64,000 nt of DNA, from assembly GCF_030519355.1 (NCBI RefSeq), contig NZ_JAUMKC010000019.1, positions 1 to 64,000 of the forward strand, in the 5' to 3' direction. The notes below the pieces were generated by a model, which worked only from the letters and a program-made list of their open reading frames with translations, searched no databases and was not told where the DNA came from. Below are positions 7,993 through 16,830 of the stretch, piece by piece. Position 1 is the stretch's first letter, and the number at the start of each line of letters is the position of its first letter. Origin of the DNA: Mucilaginibacter sp. L3T2-6. Lineage in GTDB: Bacteria; Bacteroidota; Bacteroidia; Sphingobacteriales; Sphingobacteriaceae. The position numbers were made by a program, and so were the translations under genes.

Positions 7993-8777
7993 TAAATACA
8001 ACAAACAAACTGATAAGGGAACCGCGTATTACTCTTGTTGGCGCCGGGCCCGGTGACGCAGAACTGATTACTCTAAAAGGCGTTAAAGCTTTACAGACTG
8101 CCGATGTAGTTTTATATGATGCCCTTGTAAACGACGAATTGCTCGAGCTGGCGCCCAAAAATGCTGTAAAAGTGTATGTGGGTAAACGCTCCGGCGACCA
8201 CAGCTACTCGCAGGATGCAGTTAACAAGTTGATGATCGACTATGCTATCAATTATGGCCACGTGGTACGCCTTAAAGGCGGTGACCCTTTTGTTTTTGGC
8301 CGAGGTTTCGAGGAGTTAGATTATGCTGCCTCTTATAGCATACCCGCGCAGGTCATTCCGGGAATTTCCAGTTCTATCGGTGTTCCGGGGATGCAGCATA
8401 TCCCTGTTACGCACCGCGGACTGAGCGAAAGTTTTTGGGTGGTTACAGGCACTACAGCCAGTCATCAAATTTCGCCGGATGTATACCAGGCCGCTAAAAC
8501 AAACGCCACAATTGTGGTATTGATGGGGATTCAGAAACTGGGTGAGATTGCAGAAATATTTAAAAACGAAGGCAAACACAAGCTGCCTGTAGCCGTAATT
8601 CAGAGTGGTACAACTAACGAAGAAAAAGTTGCTATTGGTATTGTTGATACAATTGCTGAAATTGTAGAGGAAAAGAAAATAACGTCGCCTGCCCTTATCG
8701 TATTCGGCGAAGTAGTGTCTTTACACCCTCAATTTGCACCCATAAAAGAATTTTATGCCATCGTCGCAGAAGAATAG
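7989..8777 (+). CDS. cobA: Uroporphyrinogen-III C-methyltransferase (SUMT)
   Basis: 262 residues with the classic tetrapyrrole methyltransferase signatures: VGAGPGDAELITLKGVKALQTADVVLYD at the start, VRLKGGDPFVFGRGFEE at ~92, PGISSSIGVPGMQHIPVTHRG at ~125, and VVTGTT at ~151. It transfers two methyl groups from SAM to uroporphyrinogen III, giving precorrin-2, the first step to siroheme for the upstream sulfite reductase. Its start overlaps the sulfite reductase stop (ATGA) and its end overlaps the next gene by 23 bases, so translation of the three is probably coupled. Confidence 0.95.
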   Translation: MINTTNKLIREPRITLVGAGPGDAELITLKGVKALQTADVVLYDALVNDELLELAPKNAVKVYVGKRSGDHSYSQDAVNKLMIDYAINYGHVVRLKGGDPFVFGRGFEELDYAASYSIPAQVIPGISSSIGVPGMQHIPVTHRGLSESFWVVTGTTASHQISPDVYQAAKTNATIVVLMGIQKLGEIAEIFKNEGKHKLPVAVIQSGTTNEEKVAIGIVDTIAEIVEEKKITSPALIVFGEVVSLHPQFAPIKEFYAIVAEE

Positions 8778-10260
8778 CAGCTTGATAATTCAGGATAAAA
8801 AAACAGGCGGAAATCAACTGTTCCCTGTTTTTTTGAAGCTGAATAATTTACATACGGTGCTTGTCGGCGCGGGGAAGGTTGGTTTAGAAAAGCTAATGGC
8901 CATCCTGCATAACAGCCCGGAGGCTAAAGTGACTGTTATTGCCCTTGAGATTCTGCCTGAAGTTCATTTGCTGGCTGCCAAATATCAAAAGCTGGTTATT
9001 GTTCAGAAAACTTTTATCGACAGTGATTTGGACAATGCGGACGTAGTTATCGCTGCGACAAACAACAGCGAGCTTAATAACTTCATCAGGCAATCTGCCC
9101 ATGAGCGCAAGCTGTTGATCAATGTCGCGGACAAACCCGACCTATGCGATTTTTATTTGGGTTCGATCGTGCAAAAAGGAGATCTGAAAATAGCAATATC
9201 AACAAACGGCAAATCGCCTACTATCGCTAAAAGGATTAAAGAAGTATTAAATGAAGGTTTACCCAATGAATTAGATGATACCTTACAACAAATGAGCTTG
9301 TTACGAAATTCATTGAATGGAGATTTTACAGAAAAGGTCCGCAAATTGAATGCGGTAACCTCAGTTTTGGTTGAACCTAAAGCTATTGAAAAAAAGAATT
9401 TAATATGGCTGATTTGGGGTGCTATTATCGTATCTATATTGATTGCCGTTACGGCATTATGGTATAATGAGCCAGGATTCAGGACATATGCACAAGCCAT
9501 CAAACCAGAGTTTTATTACTTCCTGGCGGCAGGGTTTGTATTTGCTATGATTGACGGCGCAATTGGCATGTCGTATGGGGTTACATCTACGTCTTTTTCA
9601 TTATCGATGGGCGTTCCGCCCGGCTCGGCGAGCATGGGTGTACACCTTTCAGAAATTATGAGCAATGGCATTGCCGGCTGGATGCATTACCGCATGGGTA
9701 ATATTAACTGGAAACTATTTAAAATGCTGCTGCTTCCGGGTATTATTGGCGCTGTAACCGGGGCTTACATCCTGTCTTCGCTTGAACATTACAGCCAGTA
9801 TACCAAGCCGTTTGTGTCGTTGTATACTTTGATATTGGGTTTAGTTATCCTGTCAAAAGCTTTTAAAAGCCGCGTTAAAAAGCCGGGCGATAAAATCAAA
9901 AAAATCCCTTTGCTTGGCCTGGGTGGCGGTTTTATAGATGCGGTTGGGGGCGGCGGATGGGGCTCAATCGTTCTGTCGACATTAATTGCCGGCGGCCGTC
10001 ATCCCCGTTTTTCTCTGGGTACGGTAAAACTGTCGAGGTTTTTCATCGCGCTGATGAGCTCGATAACATTTATCGCTATGCTAAACAGCAATCATTGGGG
10101 AGCTGTAGCAGGGTTGGTTATCGGCAGTGCAATTGCATCACCAATAGCAGCGAGAATATCTAACAAAATATCTGCTAAAGCAATAATGGTTTCGGTAGCA
10201 GTTATAGTGATCTTAATAAGCATACGAAGCATAGCGTCGTTTTTAATTAAAATAATATAA
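8755..10260 (+). CDS. Siroheme synthase (precorrin-2 dehydrogenase/ferrochelatase) domain fused to a TSUP/TauE membrane permease
   Basis: 501 residues in one frame. Residues ~20-210 match the CysG N-terminal/Met8 module: FPVFLKLNNLHTVLVGAGKVGLEKL (NAD loop), VVIAATNNSELN, LINVADKPDLCDFYLGSIVQKGDLKIAISTNGKSPTIAKRIKE. Residues ~220-501 hold about eight membrane segments of the TSUP (TauE/SafE) family (AAGFVFAMIDGAIGMSYGVTSTS; the second half repeat LGLGGGFIDAVGGGGWGSIV). The first half oxidises precorrin-2 and inserts iron to make siroheme; the second moves a small sulfur anion, either sulfate in or sulfite out. Direction cannot be told. The fusion ties cofactor supply and transport in one polypeptide. 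The start at 8755 lies inside the end of cobA; cysH begins one base after the stop. Confidence 0.92.
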   Translation: MPSSQKNSSLIIQDKKTGGNQLFPVFLKLNNLHTVLVGAGKVGLEKLMAILHNSPEAKVTVIALEILPEVHLLAAKYQKLVIVQKTFIDSDLDNADVVIAATNNSELNNFIRQSAHERKLLINVADKPDLCDFYLGSIVQKGDLKIAISTNGKSPTIAKRIKEVLNEGLPNELDDTLQQMSLLRNSLNGDFTEKVRKLNAVTSVLVEPKAIEKKNLIWLIWGAIIVSILIAVTALWYNEPGFRTYAQAIKPEFYYFLAAGFVFAMIDGAIGMSYGVTSTSFSLSMGVPPGSASMGVHLSEIMSNGIAGWMHYRMGNINWKLFKMLLLPGIIGAVTGAYILSSLEHYSQYTKPFVSLYTLILGLVILSKAFKSRVKKPGDKIKKIPLLGLGGGFIDAVGGGGWGSIVLSTLIAGGRHPRFSLGTVKLSRFFIALMSSITFIAMLNSNHWGAVAGLVIGSAIASPIAARISNKISAKAIMVSVAVIVILISIRSIASFLIKII

Positions 10261-10261
10261 A

Positions 10262-10981
10262 ATGAGTGAGCTGGCAGCATATATAAAAAAGGAAACCGCA
10301 GGACTTGAGCCGGTCGAGGTCCTGACGCTTTTGTCGGATATATTTCACGACGAAATTGTGTTCTCGACCAGTTTTGGCTGGGAAGACCAGGTAATAGCTC
10401 ATATGATATTTACCAACAACTTGCCAATAAAAGTATTTACTCTTGAAACTGGCCGTTTGTTCCCCGAAACTTATTATGTGTGGAACCGCACTATGGAAAT
10501 TTATGGTAAACCCATACATGCCTACTATCCTAAAACGGAACTGGTTGAACAAATGGTAAGCGCCAAGGGGCCAAGCAGTTTTTACGAGTCCGTAGAGAAT
10601 AGGAAAGAATGCTGCGGGATACGCAAAATTGAACCATTGAAACGGGCATTAGCCGGTAACAAATGCTGGATAACGGGCATACGTGCGGAACAATCTGCAA
10701 ATCGCCAGTCTATGGACAACGTTGAGTGGGACGAACAAAACAACCTCGTTAAGTTCCACCCGATTTATAGCTGGGGACTTGACGAAGTAAAGAATTACAT
10801 CAAAGAATATAACATACCCTATAATACTTTGCACGACAAGGGATTCCCAAGCATCGGCTGTGCCCCATGTACCCGCGCGGTACAACCAGGCGAAGATTTC
10901 AGAGCCGGACGCTGGTGGTGGGAAGATCAAAGTAAAAAAGAGTGTGGATTACATGGTGTTCACGAAGTGACTGAAAAATGA
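10262..10981 (+). CDS. cysH: Adenylyl-sulfate (APS) reductase, [4Fe-4S] type
   Basis: 239 residues. PP-loop-like fold with STSFGWEDQVIAHM near the start. The four Fe-S cysteines of the APS-reductase subtype are present: Cys117-Cys118 (KECCGIRKIEPLK) and Cys200/Cys203 (GCAPCTRA). The catalytic cysteine is Cys228 in KKECGLH near the C-terminus. This subtype reduces APS to sulfite with thioredoxin and does not need PAPS, consistent with no cysC in the operon. It sits one base after the fusion gene and overlaps cysD by ATGA. Confidence 0.95.
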   Translation: MSELAAYIKKETAGLEPVEVLTLLSDIFHDEIVFSTSFGWEDQVIAHMIFTNNLPIKVFTLETGRLFPETYYVWNRTMEIYGKPIHAYYPKTELVEQMVSAKGPSSFYESVENRKECCGIRKIEPLKRALAGNKCWITGIRAEQSANRQSMDNVEWDEQNNLVKFHPIYSWGLDEVKNYIKEYNIPYNTLHDKGFPSIGCAPCTRAVQPGEDFRAGRWWWEDQSKKECGLHGVHEVTEK

Positions 10982-11883
10982 GCAAACATACATTAGATTA
11001 TTTAGACGAGTTAGAGGCAGAAGCCATTTACATACTCCGGGAGGTTGCCGGACAATTTGAAAAACCTGCCTTGTTATTTTCCGGGGGAAAGGACTCAATA
11101 ACGCTGGTGCGATTGGCTGAAAAAGCATTCAGACCGGGCAAGTTTCCTTTCCCACTGGTTCATATCGATACCGGCCACAATTTTAAAGAGACAATTGAAT
11201 ATCGCGATAAGATGATCAGCCGGATCGGGGAAAAGCTAATTGTAGGTCTTGTGCAGGACTCAATCGACGAGGGCAAGGTTGTTGAGCAAAAAGGCAAAAA
11301 TGCCAGTCGTAACACGCTGCAGACGGTAACCCTGTTGGACACAATAGCCAGGCATGGTTTTGACGCCTGTATCGGCGGTGCCAGGCGCGACGAAGAAAAA
11401 GCGCGTGCAAAGGAGCGTATATTTTCAGTTCGCGACGAATTTGGTCAATGGGATCCAAAACGCCAGCGCCCGGAACTTTGGAACATCTTTAATGGAAAAA
11501 TCCATAAAGGTGAAAATGTGCGGGTGTTCCCAATCAGCAATTGGACCGAGCTTGATGTTTGGAATTACATTCGCCGGGAAAAAATTGAATTACCGTCAAT
11601 CTATTTCGCTCACGAACGGGAGGTGATCACCCGCAATGGCCAGTACATGGCTGCATCACCGTTTTTAAATATGGATGACGAAGATATTATAGAGCGTCGT
11701 ACAGTGCGCTTCCGCACCGTCGGCGATATGACCTGTACCGCGGCAGTAGAATCCTATGCTTATCAGATCGATGACATCATCAACGAAATAAGCGAATCGA
11801 AAATAAGCGAACGCGGAGCCCGCATGGACGATAAGGTGAGCGAAGCCGCAATGGAAGACAGAAAAAAGGGAGGATATTTTTAG
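10978..11883 (+). CDS. cysD: Sulfate adenylyltransferase subunit 2
   Basis: 301 residues, full family length. The N-terminal PP-loop (LLFSGGKDSITLVRLAEKAF), the HIDTGHNFKETIEYRD segment, GGARRDEEKARAKERIFSVRDEFGQWDPKRQRPELWN, and the C-terminal RFRTVGDMTCTAAVESYA with ISERGARMDDK are all family hallmarks. It forms APS from sulfate and ATP in the cytoplasm together with the GTPase CysN encoded next. It overlaps cysH by 4 bases; a 129-base spacer of unusual composition separates it from cysN. Confidence 0.96.
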   Translation: MSKHTLDYLDELEAEAIYILREVAGQFEKPALLFSGGKDSITLVRLAEKAFRPGKFPFPLVHIDTGHNFKETIEYRDKMISRIGEKLIVGLVQDSIDEGKVVEQKGKNASRNTLQTVTLLDTIARHGFDACIGGARRDEEKARAKERIFSVRDEFGQWDPKRQRPELWNIFNGKIHKGENVRVFPISNWTELDVWNYIRREKIELPSIYFAHEREVITRNGQYMAASPFLNMDDEDIIERRTVRFRTVGDMTCTAAVESYAYQIDDIINEISESKISERGARMDDKVSEAAMEDRKKGGYF

Positions 11884-12012
11884 GATTGCGGAATCGGAAT
11901 CACGACTTCGGAATTGACTAGTCCTCAACTTCAAGCGATCATTCCGCATCCGCATCCGGCATCCACATTAAATAGATCCGAAACCGAACATTCGAAATCC
12001 GAAATAATACTA
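11884..12012. repeat. Spacer of repeated TTCGGA-type words between cysD and cysN
   Basis: Inside a tight operon this 129-base spacer stands out. It contains GCGGAATCGGAATCACGACTT then CGGAATT on one side and ATCCGAAACCGAACATTCG then AAATCCGAAAT on the other, which are loosely complementary. Upstream in-frame codons of cysN exist here (from 11914) but their translation is not protein-like. No promoter box is visible. Confidence 0.5.
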
Positions 12013-13266
12013 ATGGACATTCTTAAATTTATAACCGCAGGCAGCGTAGATGATGGCAAAAGCACTTTAATAGGCCGCTTATTATACGACAGCGAATCGA
12101 TACTTGCAGATCAACTAGAGGCTTTACACCGATCGAACCGTAAAAATGACGATGGCACCATAGACCTGGCCATATTAACCGACGGCCTCAAAGCTGAACG
12201 CGAGCAGGGCATCACAATAGATGTTGCATATAAATACTTTCAAACTGATAAACGCAAGTTCATCATTGCCGATACCCCGGGGCATATACAATATACCCGC
12301 AACATGGTTACAGGGGCGTCAAACGCCAATCTGGCCATTATTTTGGTTGACGCCCGCAAAGGCGTCATCGAGCAAACTATACGCCACTCCTACCTGGTGT
12401 CATTATTGGGCATACAGCAGGTTGTGGTTTGTATAAATAAGATGGATATGGTGGATTATAGCGAAGCTATTTTCGAGACCATTGTAAACGACTACAAGGC
12501 GTTGGCTTACAAAGTAGGTTTGCAGAATGTAAAATATATACCTGTCAGTGCGTTAAAAGGCGATAACATTGTGAACGAATCGTTGAAAATGCATTGGTAT
12601 GAGGGCAAAAGCCTGCTTCATTTTTTAGAAACCGTTGAGTTGAAACGGGATGAAAGCACTGCACATGCCCGCTTCCCGGTACAGTGGGTGGTTCGTCCGC
12701 AAACAGAGGAACTGCATGATTATCGAGGCTATGCCGGTCGTGTATCCAGCGGTTCGTTTAAGGTAAACGATAAGGTAACTGTGCTGCCATCAGGCTTTCA
12801 TTCAACTATCGAAAAAATTGAAGTGCTGGATGCTGAGCCCGAAGAAGCAGTTGCCGGTATGTCGGTCACTATCCATTTAAAAGATGAGATCGATATCAGC
12901 CGGGGCGACGTCTTGGTTAACACCGAATATCAACCCCAAACTGCACAGCAAATTGAAGCTGATTTATGCTGGATGGACACCCGTGCATTAGACACCTCTT
13001 TAACTTATTTTATACAGCATAACAGTAAGCTGACACGCTGCAAAATACAGGAAGTGCTTTATAAGGTGAACATCAATACCCTTGAAAAGGAATTTGGTGA
13101 AGAATTCAAGCTCAACGACATTGGCCGTATTATCATCAAAACTGCCGAGCCTTTGCCTTTCGACCCTTATCAAACAATCAAAGCAAACGGCGGCGCTATT
13201 CTTATCGATAGCCGGACAAATGTCACAGTTGGAGCGTTAATGTTGCGCTCAAGCGCCACTGATTAG
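12013..13266 (+). CDS. cysN: Sulfate adenylyltransferase subunit 1 (GTPase)
   Basis: 417 residues from ATG 12013. EF-Tu-like GTPase: G1 GSVDDGKST, REQGITIDVAYKYF (switch), G3 DTPGH, G4 NKMD, followed by beta-barrel domains (GRVSSGSFKVNDKVTVLPSG). No CysC (APS kinase) domain is attached; the protein ends at VGALMLRSSATD. It couples GTP hydrolysis to APS formation by CysD. A longer frame begins at 11914, but its extra 33 residues are low in coding character and the MDILKFITAGSVDDGKS start fits the family. Convergent with msrA. Confidence 0.95.
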   Translation: MDILKFITAGSVDDGKSTLIGRLLYDSESILADQLEALHRSNRKNDDGTIDLAILTDGLKAEREQGITIDVAYKYFQTDKRKFIIADTPGHIQYTRNMVTGASNANLAIILVDARKGVIEQTIRHSYLVSLLGIQQVVVCINKMDMVDYSEAIFETIVNDYKALAYKVGLQNVKYIPVSALKGDNIVNESLKMHWYEGKSLLHFLETVELKRDESTAHARFPVQWVVRPQTEELHDYRGYAGRVSSGSFKVNDKVTVLPSGFHSTIEKIEVLDAEPEEAVAGMSVTIHLKDEIDISRGDVLVNTEYQPQTAQQIEADLCWMDTRALDTSLTYFIQHNSKLTRCKIQEVLYKVNINTLEKEFGEEFKLNDIGRIIIKTAEPLPFDPYQTIKANGGAILIDSRTNVTVGALMLRSSATD

Positions 13267-13275
13267 AGGCCAGAG

Positions 13276-13314
13276 AATAGAGATTAGTTTTTGCGACATC
13301 AACCAATCTCTATT
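13276..13314. terminator. Inverted repeat between convergent cysN and msrA
   Basis: AATAGAGATT (13276-13285) and AATCTCTATT (13305-13314) are perfect complements around a 19-base loop starting with TTTTTG. The position between two converging genes suggests a bidirectional terminator. Its words recur in other spacers of the window. Confidence 0.5.
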
Positions 13315-13331
13315 CAATCAATCACCAATGT

Positions 13332-13985
13332 CTATTTTTCAAACTCGGGCTTTAGCAACGCTTTTTCTGCTTTTCGAAACTTGATCACTTTTGGCACCGA
13401 TACACTTGTTATATAAGGATTATCCATATTCAGTCTATAATAGCCCTGGTGATATTTCTCAGCAGGATAAAATGCTTTATAAGGCACAATCTCTGTGACA
13501 ATCGGTTCCGGGTAGTGCCTGCTTTGATTAATTTTTTTGATCGTAGCCTCTAAAATAGCCCTTTCTTCGGGGTTTCGATAAAAAGCGATAGAGCGGTAGT
13601 CAGTACCTTCGTCGGGGCCCTGGCGGTTAAGCTCAGTAGGGTCATGTGCAAAAAAGAAGGCGTTTGCCAATTCAGCATAGCTGATAATTTTAGGGTCGTA
13701 GTAAACCTGCACGCATTCAGCATGCCCTGTGGTCCTCGTGCAAACGTCCTCGTATGTTGGATTGACTTTGTTGCCGCCCGCATAACCGGAGATAACTTTA
13801 TTCACGCCCTTCAGTTCCGACATGGCTTCACTCATGCTCCAGAAACATCCGCCGCCAAAGGTGGCTACCTGTTCACCAGGAGTGGGTTTAGGTAATTTGG
13901 CAAAATCGGCCCGGCTGCCGGGTTGTCCGTTAACGCAGCCGGCAATTAATAATATCACGGCAGCATATAGAAAAATCTGTTTCAT
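13332..13985 (-). CDS. msrA: Peptide-methionine (S)-S-oxide reductase, lipoprotein form
   Basis: 217 residues. An N-terminal lipoprotein signal ends in LIAGC (Cys17). The catalytic motif is GGGCFWSMSEAM (Cys47), where most MsrA have GCFWG; TRTTGHAECVQVYYDP and GPDEGTDYRSIAFY are typical of the family. It reduces methionine-S-sulfoxide in damaged proteins, here probably at the periplasmic face of a membrane. Transcribed alone on the minus strand, converging on the sulfur operon; the neighbourhood with sulfur assimilation may be coincidence. Confidence 0.92.
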   Translation of the reverse strand: MKQIFLYAAVILLIAGCVNGQPGSRADFAKLPKPTPGEQVATFGGGCFWSMSEAMSELKGVNKVISGYAGGNKVNPTYEDVCTRTTGHAECVQVYYDPKIISYAELANAFFFAHDPTELNRQGPDEGTDYRSIAFYRNPEERAILEATIKKINQSRHYPEPIVTEIVPYKAFYPAEKYHQGYYRLNMDNPYITSVSVPKVIKFRKAEKALLKPEFEK

Positions 13986-14127
13986 ATTTGTATGTACGTT
14001 AGTATTGATGAGTGTGGATGTTGTATATCTTCATTTACCCTTTTTGTCGTACAATAATGAATAGCCTTACAGCCAGGCGTAGTTTTGACAAAATATCTTT
14101 CGGGCGGTTAGGTTTCTAATGCTCCGG

Positions 14128-14388
14128 TTACTTTGCGGCCATCCGCTTTACCCTAAATAATATGTCACCCAGTCCATTAGTTTTTATCTCGTAAACTGTC
14201 GCCAGCATCATACCTAGCTTGCCCGGCGGGAAACCTTTATTGTGCATCCACGCCAGGTAAGAAACCGGTATATCGCTAATTAAAGTATCTTTATATTTAC
14301 CAAAAGGCATCCTGGTTTGTACAGCGTCTATTAGTATTTTCTGATCTGGGCCTAAATTTTCCACATTGTAAATATAGGCATAATACAC
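14128..14388 (-). CDS. DUF3820 family protein
   Basis: 86 residues. The family signature is clear: RMPFGKYKDTLISDIPVSYLAWMHNKGFPPGKLGMMLATVYEIKTNGL. The function of DUF3820 proteins is unknown; some related modules sit at the ends of exonucleases. The start at 14388 gives about 20 residues before the conserved core, longer than strictly needed but common. It stands alone between msrA and a plus-strand pair. Confidence 0.8.
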   Translation of the reverse strand: MYYAYIYNVENLGPDQKILIDAVQTRMPFGKYKDTLISDIPVSYLAWMHNKGFPPGKLGMMLATVYEIKTNGLGDILFRVKRMAAK

Positions 14389-14495
14389 GGCTGGATTTTT
14401 GCTTAGTTGTTTACTCGATGTAATTTATAAAACCAAAATATGACACACAATTTTCGCTAATAAAGGTTATAGAAAACACATTCACACCATTACCT

Positions 14496-14723
14496 ATGAC
14501 ACGACCATTCGAAGCAACACTTACGGGATCAGAGTATCCTGTTAAAGGAACAGTAAGCAAAATCAATTTCAGGGGATACGGAAATGCTTACGAATTTAAA
14601 TCTATTGATAACGATCTTCACCTGATAATTGCTAAGGATGAAGACGGCAATTGGGTGCGCCTGGCAGGCACAGAACCTTTTTTGAGCAGTTGGATCGATG
14701 AACTAGCGGAGCAGATCGCCTAA
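14496..14723 (+). CDS. Small hypothetical protein
   Basis: 75 residues, acidic, no signal peptide or membrane segment. The sequence (TLTGSEYPVKGTVSKINFRGYGNAYEFK, then AKDEDGNWVRLAGTEPFLSSWIDELAEQIA) has clear coding character and a beta-rich look. I recognise no family. It ends 12 bases before the aldo/keto reductase gene and is probably co-transcribed with it. Confidence 0.7.
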   Translation: MTRPFEATLTGSEYPVKGTVSKINFRGYGNAYEFKSIDNDLHLIIAKDEDGNWVRLAGTEPFLSSWIDELAEQIA

Positions 14724-14735
14724 TTATTTAATGCT

Positions 14736-15692
14736 ATGGAAAAAAGGAAAATTGGAAATTCAGGCATAAAGATAGCGCCGTTTGTATTTGGAGGCAACGT
14801 TTTTGGCTGGACGGTTGATGAAAACGAATCATTTAAACTACTGGACGCCTTTATGGATGCGGGCCTCAATTGTATCGACACTGCCGACGTATATTCTAAG
14901 TGGGTGCCGGGTAATAAGGGCGGAGAATCAGAAGAGATTATTGGCAATTGGCTGAAACATTCAGGCAAGCGGGATAAAGTTGTTATTGCCACAAAAGTGG
15001 GCAAACCGATGGGCGAAAACAAAAAGGGATTATCCCGTAAATATATTATTCAGGCCGTGGAAGATTCATTAAAAAGGCTCAGTACTGACTATATCGACCT
15101 CTATCAGTCACATGAGGATGATAAGGAAACTCCGTTATTAGAAACTCTTGAAACTTTTACGGACCTGATCAGGCAAGGAAAAGTTAGGGCAATCGGTGCA
15201 TCGAATTTTGAAGCCGGGCGATTTAAGGAAGCTCTGAAAGTAAGTGGCGACAATGGATTGGCTTCATATGAATGTATGCAGCCTGAATATAACCTCTACG
15301 AACGTCAAGTTTATGAGACGACATTAGAGCCTATTTGCCGGGAAAGAAATATAGGTGTAATATCGTACTATTCCCTGGCCAGCGGCTTCTTAACCGGCAA
15401 GTACCGTTCCGAAAATGACCTTTCGAAAAGCAGCCGGGGGCAAGGTGTAAAAAAGTTTCTTAACCCGCACGGTTATAAAATATTGAGTGCTCTGGACAAA
15501 GTTGCGAGCGAATACAGTGCTACTCCAGCCGCAATCGCTTTGGCGTGGATAATAGCCCGTAAAGGTATAACGGCCCCTATTGCCAGTGCTACCAGTGTTA
15601 AGCAGCTGTATGAATTGACAAAAGCAGTTTCGATAAAGTTAAATAGCGATGCTATTGATGCGCTGAACGCCGCCAGCAGTTATAGCAATTAA
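14736..15692 (+). CDS. Aldo/keto reductase
   Basis: 318 residues forming the AKR barrel. Catalytic residues are visible: Asp and Tyr in NCIDTADVYSKW, Lys in KVVIATKVGKPMG, and His in YIDLYQSHEDD; the C-terminal NADPH-binding stretch is APIASATSVKQLYEL. Such enzymes reduce aldehydes or ketones with NADPH in the cytoplasm; the substrate is unknown. It is followed at once by a strong terminator. Confidence 0.92.
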   Translation: MEKRKIGNSGIKIAPFVFGGNVFGWTVDENESFKLLDAFMDAGLNCIDTADVYSKWVPGNKGGESEEIIGNWLKHSGKRDKVVIATKVGKPMGENKKGLSRKYIIQAVEDSLKRLSTDYIDLYQSHEDDKETPLLETLETFTDLIRQGKVRAIGASNFEAGRFKEALKVSGDNGLASYECMQPEYNLYERQVYETTLEPICRERNIGVISYYSLASGFLTGKYRSENDLSKSSRGQGVKKFLNPHGYKILSALDKVASEYSATPAAIALAWIIARKGITAPIASATSVKQLYELTKAVSIKLNSDAIDALNAASSYSN

Positions 15693-15694
15693 AG

Positions 15695-15723
15695 TTAAAG
15701 GCCTCCCTCGCGGAGGCCTTTAA
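15695..15723 (+). terminator. Strong bidirectional terminator
   Basis: TTAAAGGCCTCC (15695-15706) and GGAGGCCTTTAA (15712-15723) form a perfect 12-bp stem with a 5-base loop, between the converging aldo/keto reductase and secreted-protein genes. Confidence 0.85.
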
Positions 15724-15762
15724 CGTATTATAAATAATCGACAATAAAATTTAATATTCTAA

Positions 15763-16497
15763 TCAGAAGGTAGCGGGTCTGTGAGACATGCCCATAGCGG
15801 CAGGACGGTTACCGGCAAAATGCTCACCGCCCCTTTCATTGCCCCGGCCATTGTTCCGGCCCGGCTGCCCGAAGCCTCTTTGCCCATGGTCGCGATTATT
15901 GTTCCAGTTACGGTTATCGTCATGCCGGTCGCCCCAATTCCGGTAGTGGCTTGATGACCCGCCAAAGCCACCGTTGCCCCTGTTCCAGCCGTGATTATCT
16001 TCGCGACGATCGCCCCAATTGTTGTAGCCCCGGTTCCCATAATGGTTATCGTAACCCCGATTGTAGTTTCCATGCCTCCATTCATTTATCACACGACCAT
16101 TATACCGTGTCCTGTAAACATCGGCTCGCAGAAAGGGACGGTGCTCATGAATTTCGTATCTGCGGGCTCTTCTCCAATCATAGTCACGATATACGCCGGG
16201 CAAATATGCGGCACGTATCCAGCTGTAACCATTATTGTAATAATAGCAGCCGGCGTTAACACTGTAATATGCGTCCACCTCCGGCAAGTAATAGTAATCG
16301 TCATCATCACCATCGTCATAAACCGGAGCGGCCACAGGCTCCTGGTAAACCGGTTCTTCAACAACCACCGGCCTTTGAGTGTAAACCGCACGAGCGGGGC
16401 CCAGATTCAAACCTACATGTATTCTTACCTGTGCATCGGCGGTGCTAAAAATTAACCCGCTCAATGCTATTGCTGATAATATCGCTATCTTTTTCAT
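15763..16497 (-). CDS. Secreted Gly/Asn/Arg-rich low-complexity protein
   Basis: 244 residues. A signal peptide ends near STADAQ. Then a Pro/Val-rich part, an acidic-Tyr patch (DDGDDDDYYYLP), a segment with VDAYYSVNAGCYYYNNGYSWIRAAYLPGVY that resembles domains of small Bacteroidota surface proteins, and from ~140 a long tail rich in Asn, Gly, Arg, His and Trp in loose repeats (GYDNHYGNRGYNNWGDRRED; HYRNWGDRHDDNRNW). The tail is probably disordered. Function unknown; a cell-surface or matrix role is a guess. The repetitive GC-rich tail produces long spurious open frames on the opposite strand. Confidence 0.75.
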   Translation of the reverse strand: MKKIAILSAIALSGLIFSTADAQVRIHVGLNLGPARAVYTQRPVVVEEPVYQEPVAAPVYDDGDDDDYYYLPEVDAYYSVNAGCYYYNNGYSWIRAAYLPGVYRDYDWRRARRYEIHEHRPFLRADVYRTRYNGRVINEWRHGNYNRGYDNHYGNRGYNNWGDRREDNHGWNRGNGGFGGSSSHYRNWGDRHDDNRNWNNNRDHGQRGFGQPGRNNGRGNERGGEHFAGNRPAAMGMSHRPATF

Positions 16498-16810
16498 ATC
16501 CTTAAGTGTTATATATCTATGACGATAGCAAATACTGAAGGTTTAACCTATACTTACTTTCGTTTTATGTTATAATTCAATAGCAAAATTTAATTTCACG
16601 TATTGCAACATAAATAGAATTAAATATTATTTTCAGAATAGACTTACTTAAGTATTAGAATTAAATACTGAAATGCTCTTTATATATTTTATAATGGAAT
16701 CAATTTCATTCTTAAATTCGCCTCCCTATGAATTTTATCTCCAAAATGTCAATAAATGGCTGAAATATGTCCGTTTCGCGTTTTATCTTTATCGTTTCGC
16801 CATTAACCCG
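16498..16810. other. Gene-free AT-rich spacer
   Basis: About 310 bases between two divergent genes. Apart from the queE promoter at its right end I see only AT-rich sequence with several ATTAAATA-like words; no RNA gene or coding frame is convincing. Confidence 0.5.
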
Positions 16811-16818
16811 TACCTTTG
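16811..16818 (+). promoter_or_regulatory. -7 promoter box of queE, which fixes its start codon
   Basis: TACCTTTG matches TAnnTTTG exactly. Transcription would begin near 16823, only about 8 bases before the ATG at 16831. A TTG codon in frame at 16816 lies inside this box and so is unlikely to be used. Confidence 0.65.
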
Positions 16819-16830
16819 CCAATTCAAAAT

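Noticed and set aside
11914..12012. Longer N-terminus for cysN starting at 11914
   Set aside because: The extra 33 residues are not protein-like and the MDILKFITAGSVDDGKS start at 12013 fits the family.
15951..16455. Long plus-strand frames opposite the Gly/Asn/Arg-rich secreted protein gene
   Set aside because: They arise from the repetitive GC-rich coding sequence on the other strand, with Ile/Val/Thr-rich low-complexity translations; the minus-strand gene has a signal peptide and coding logic.
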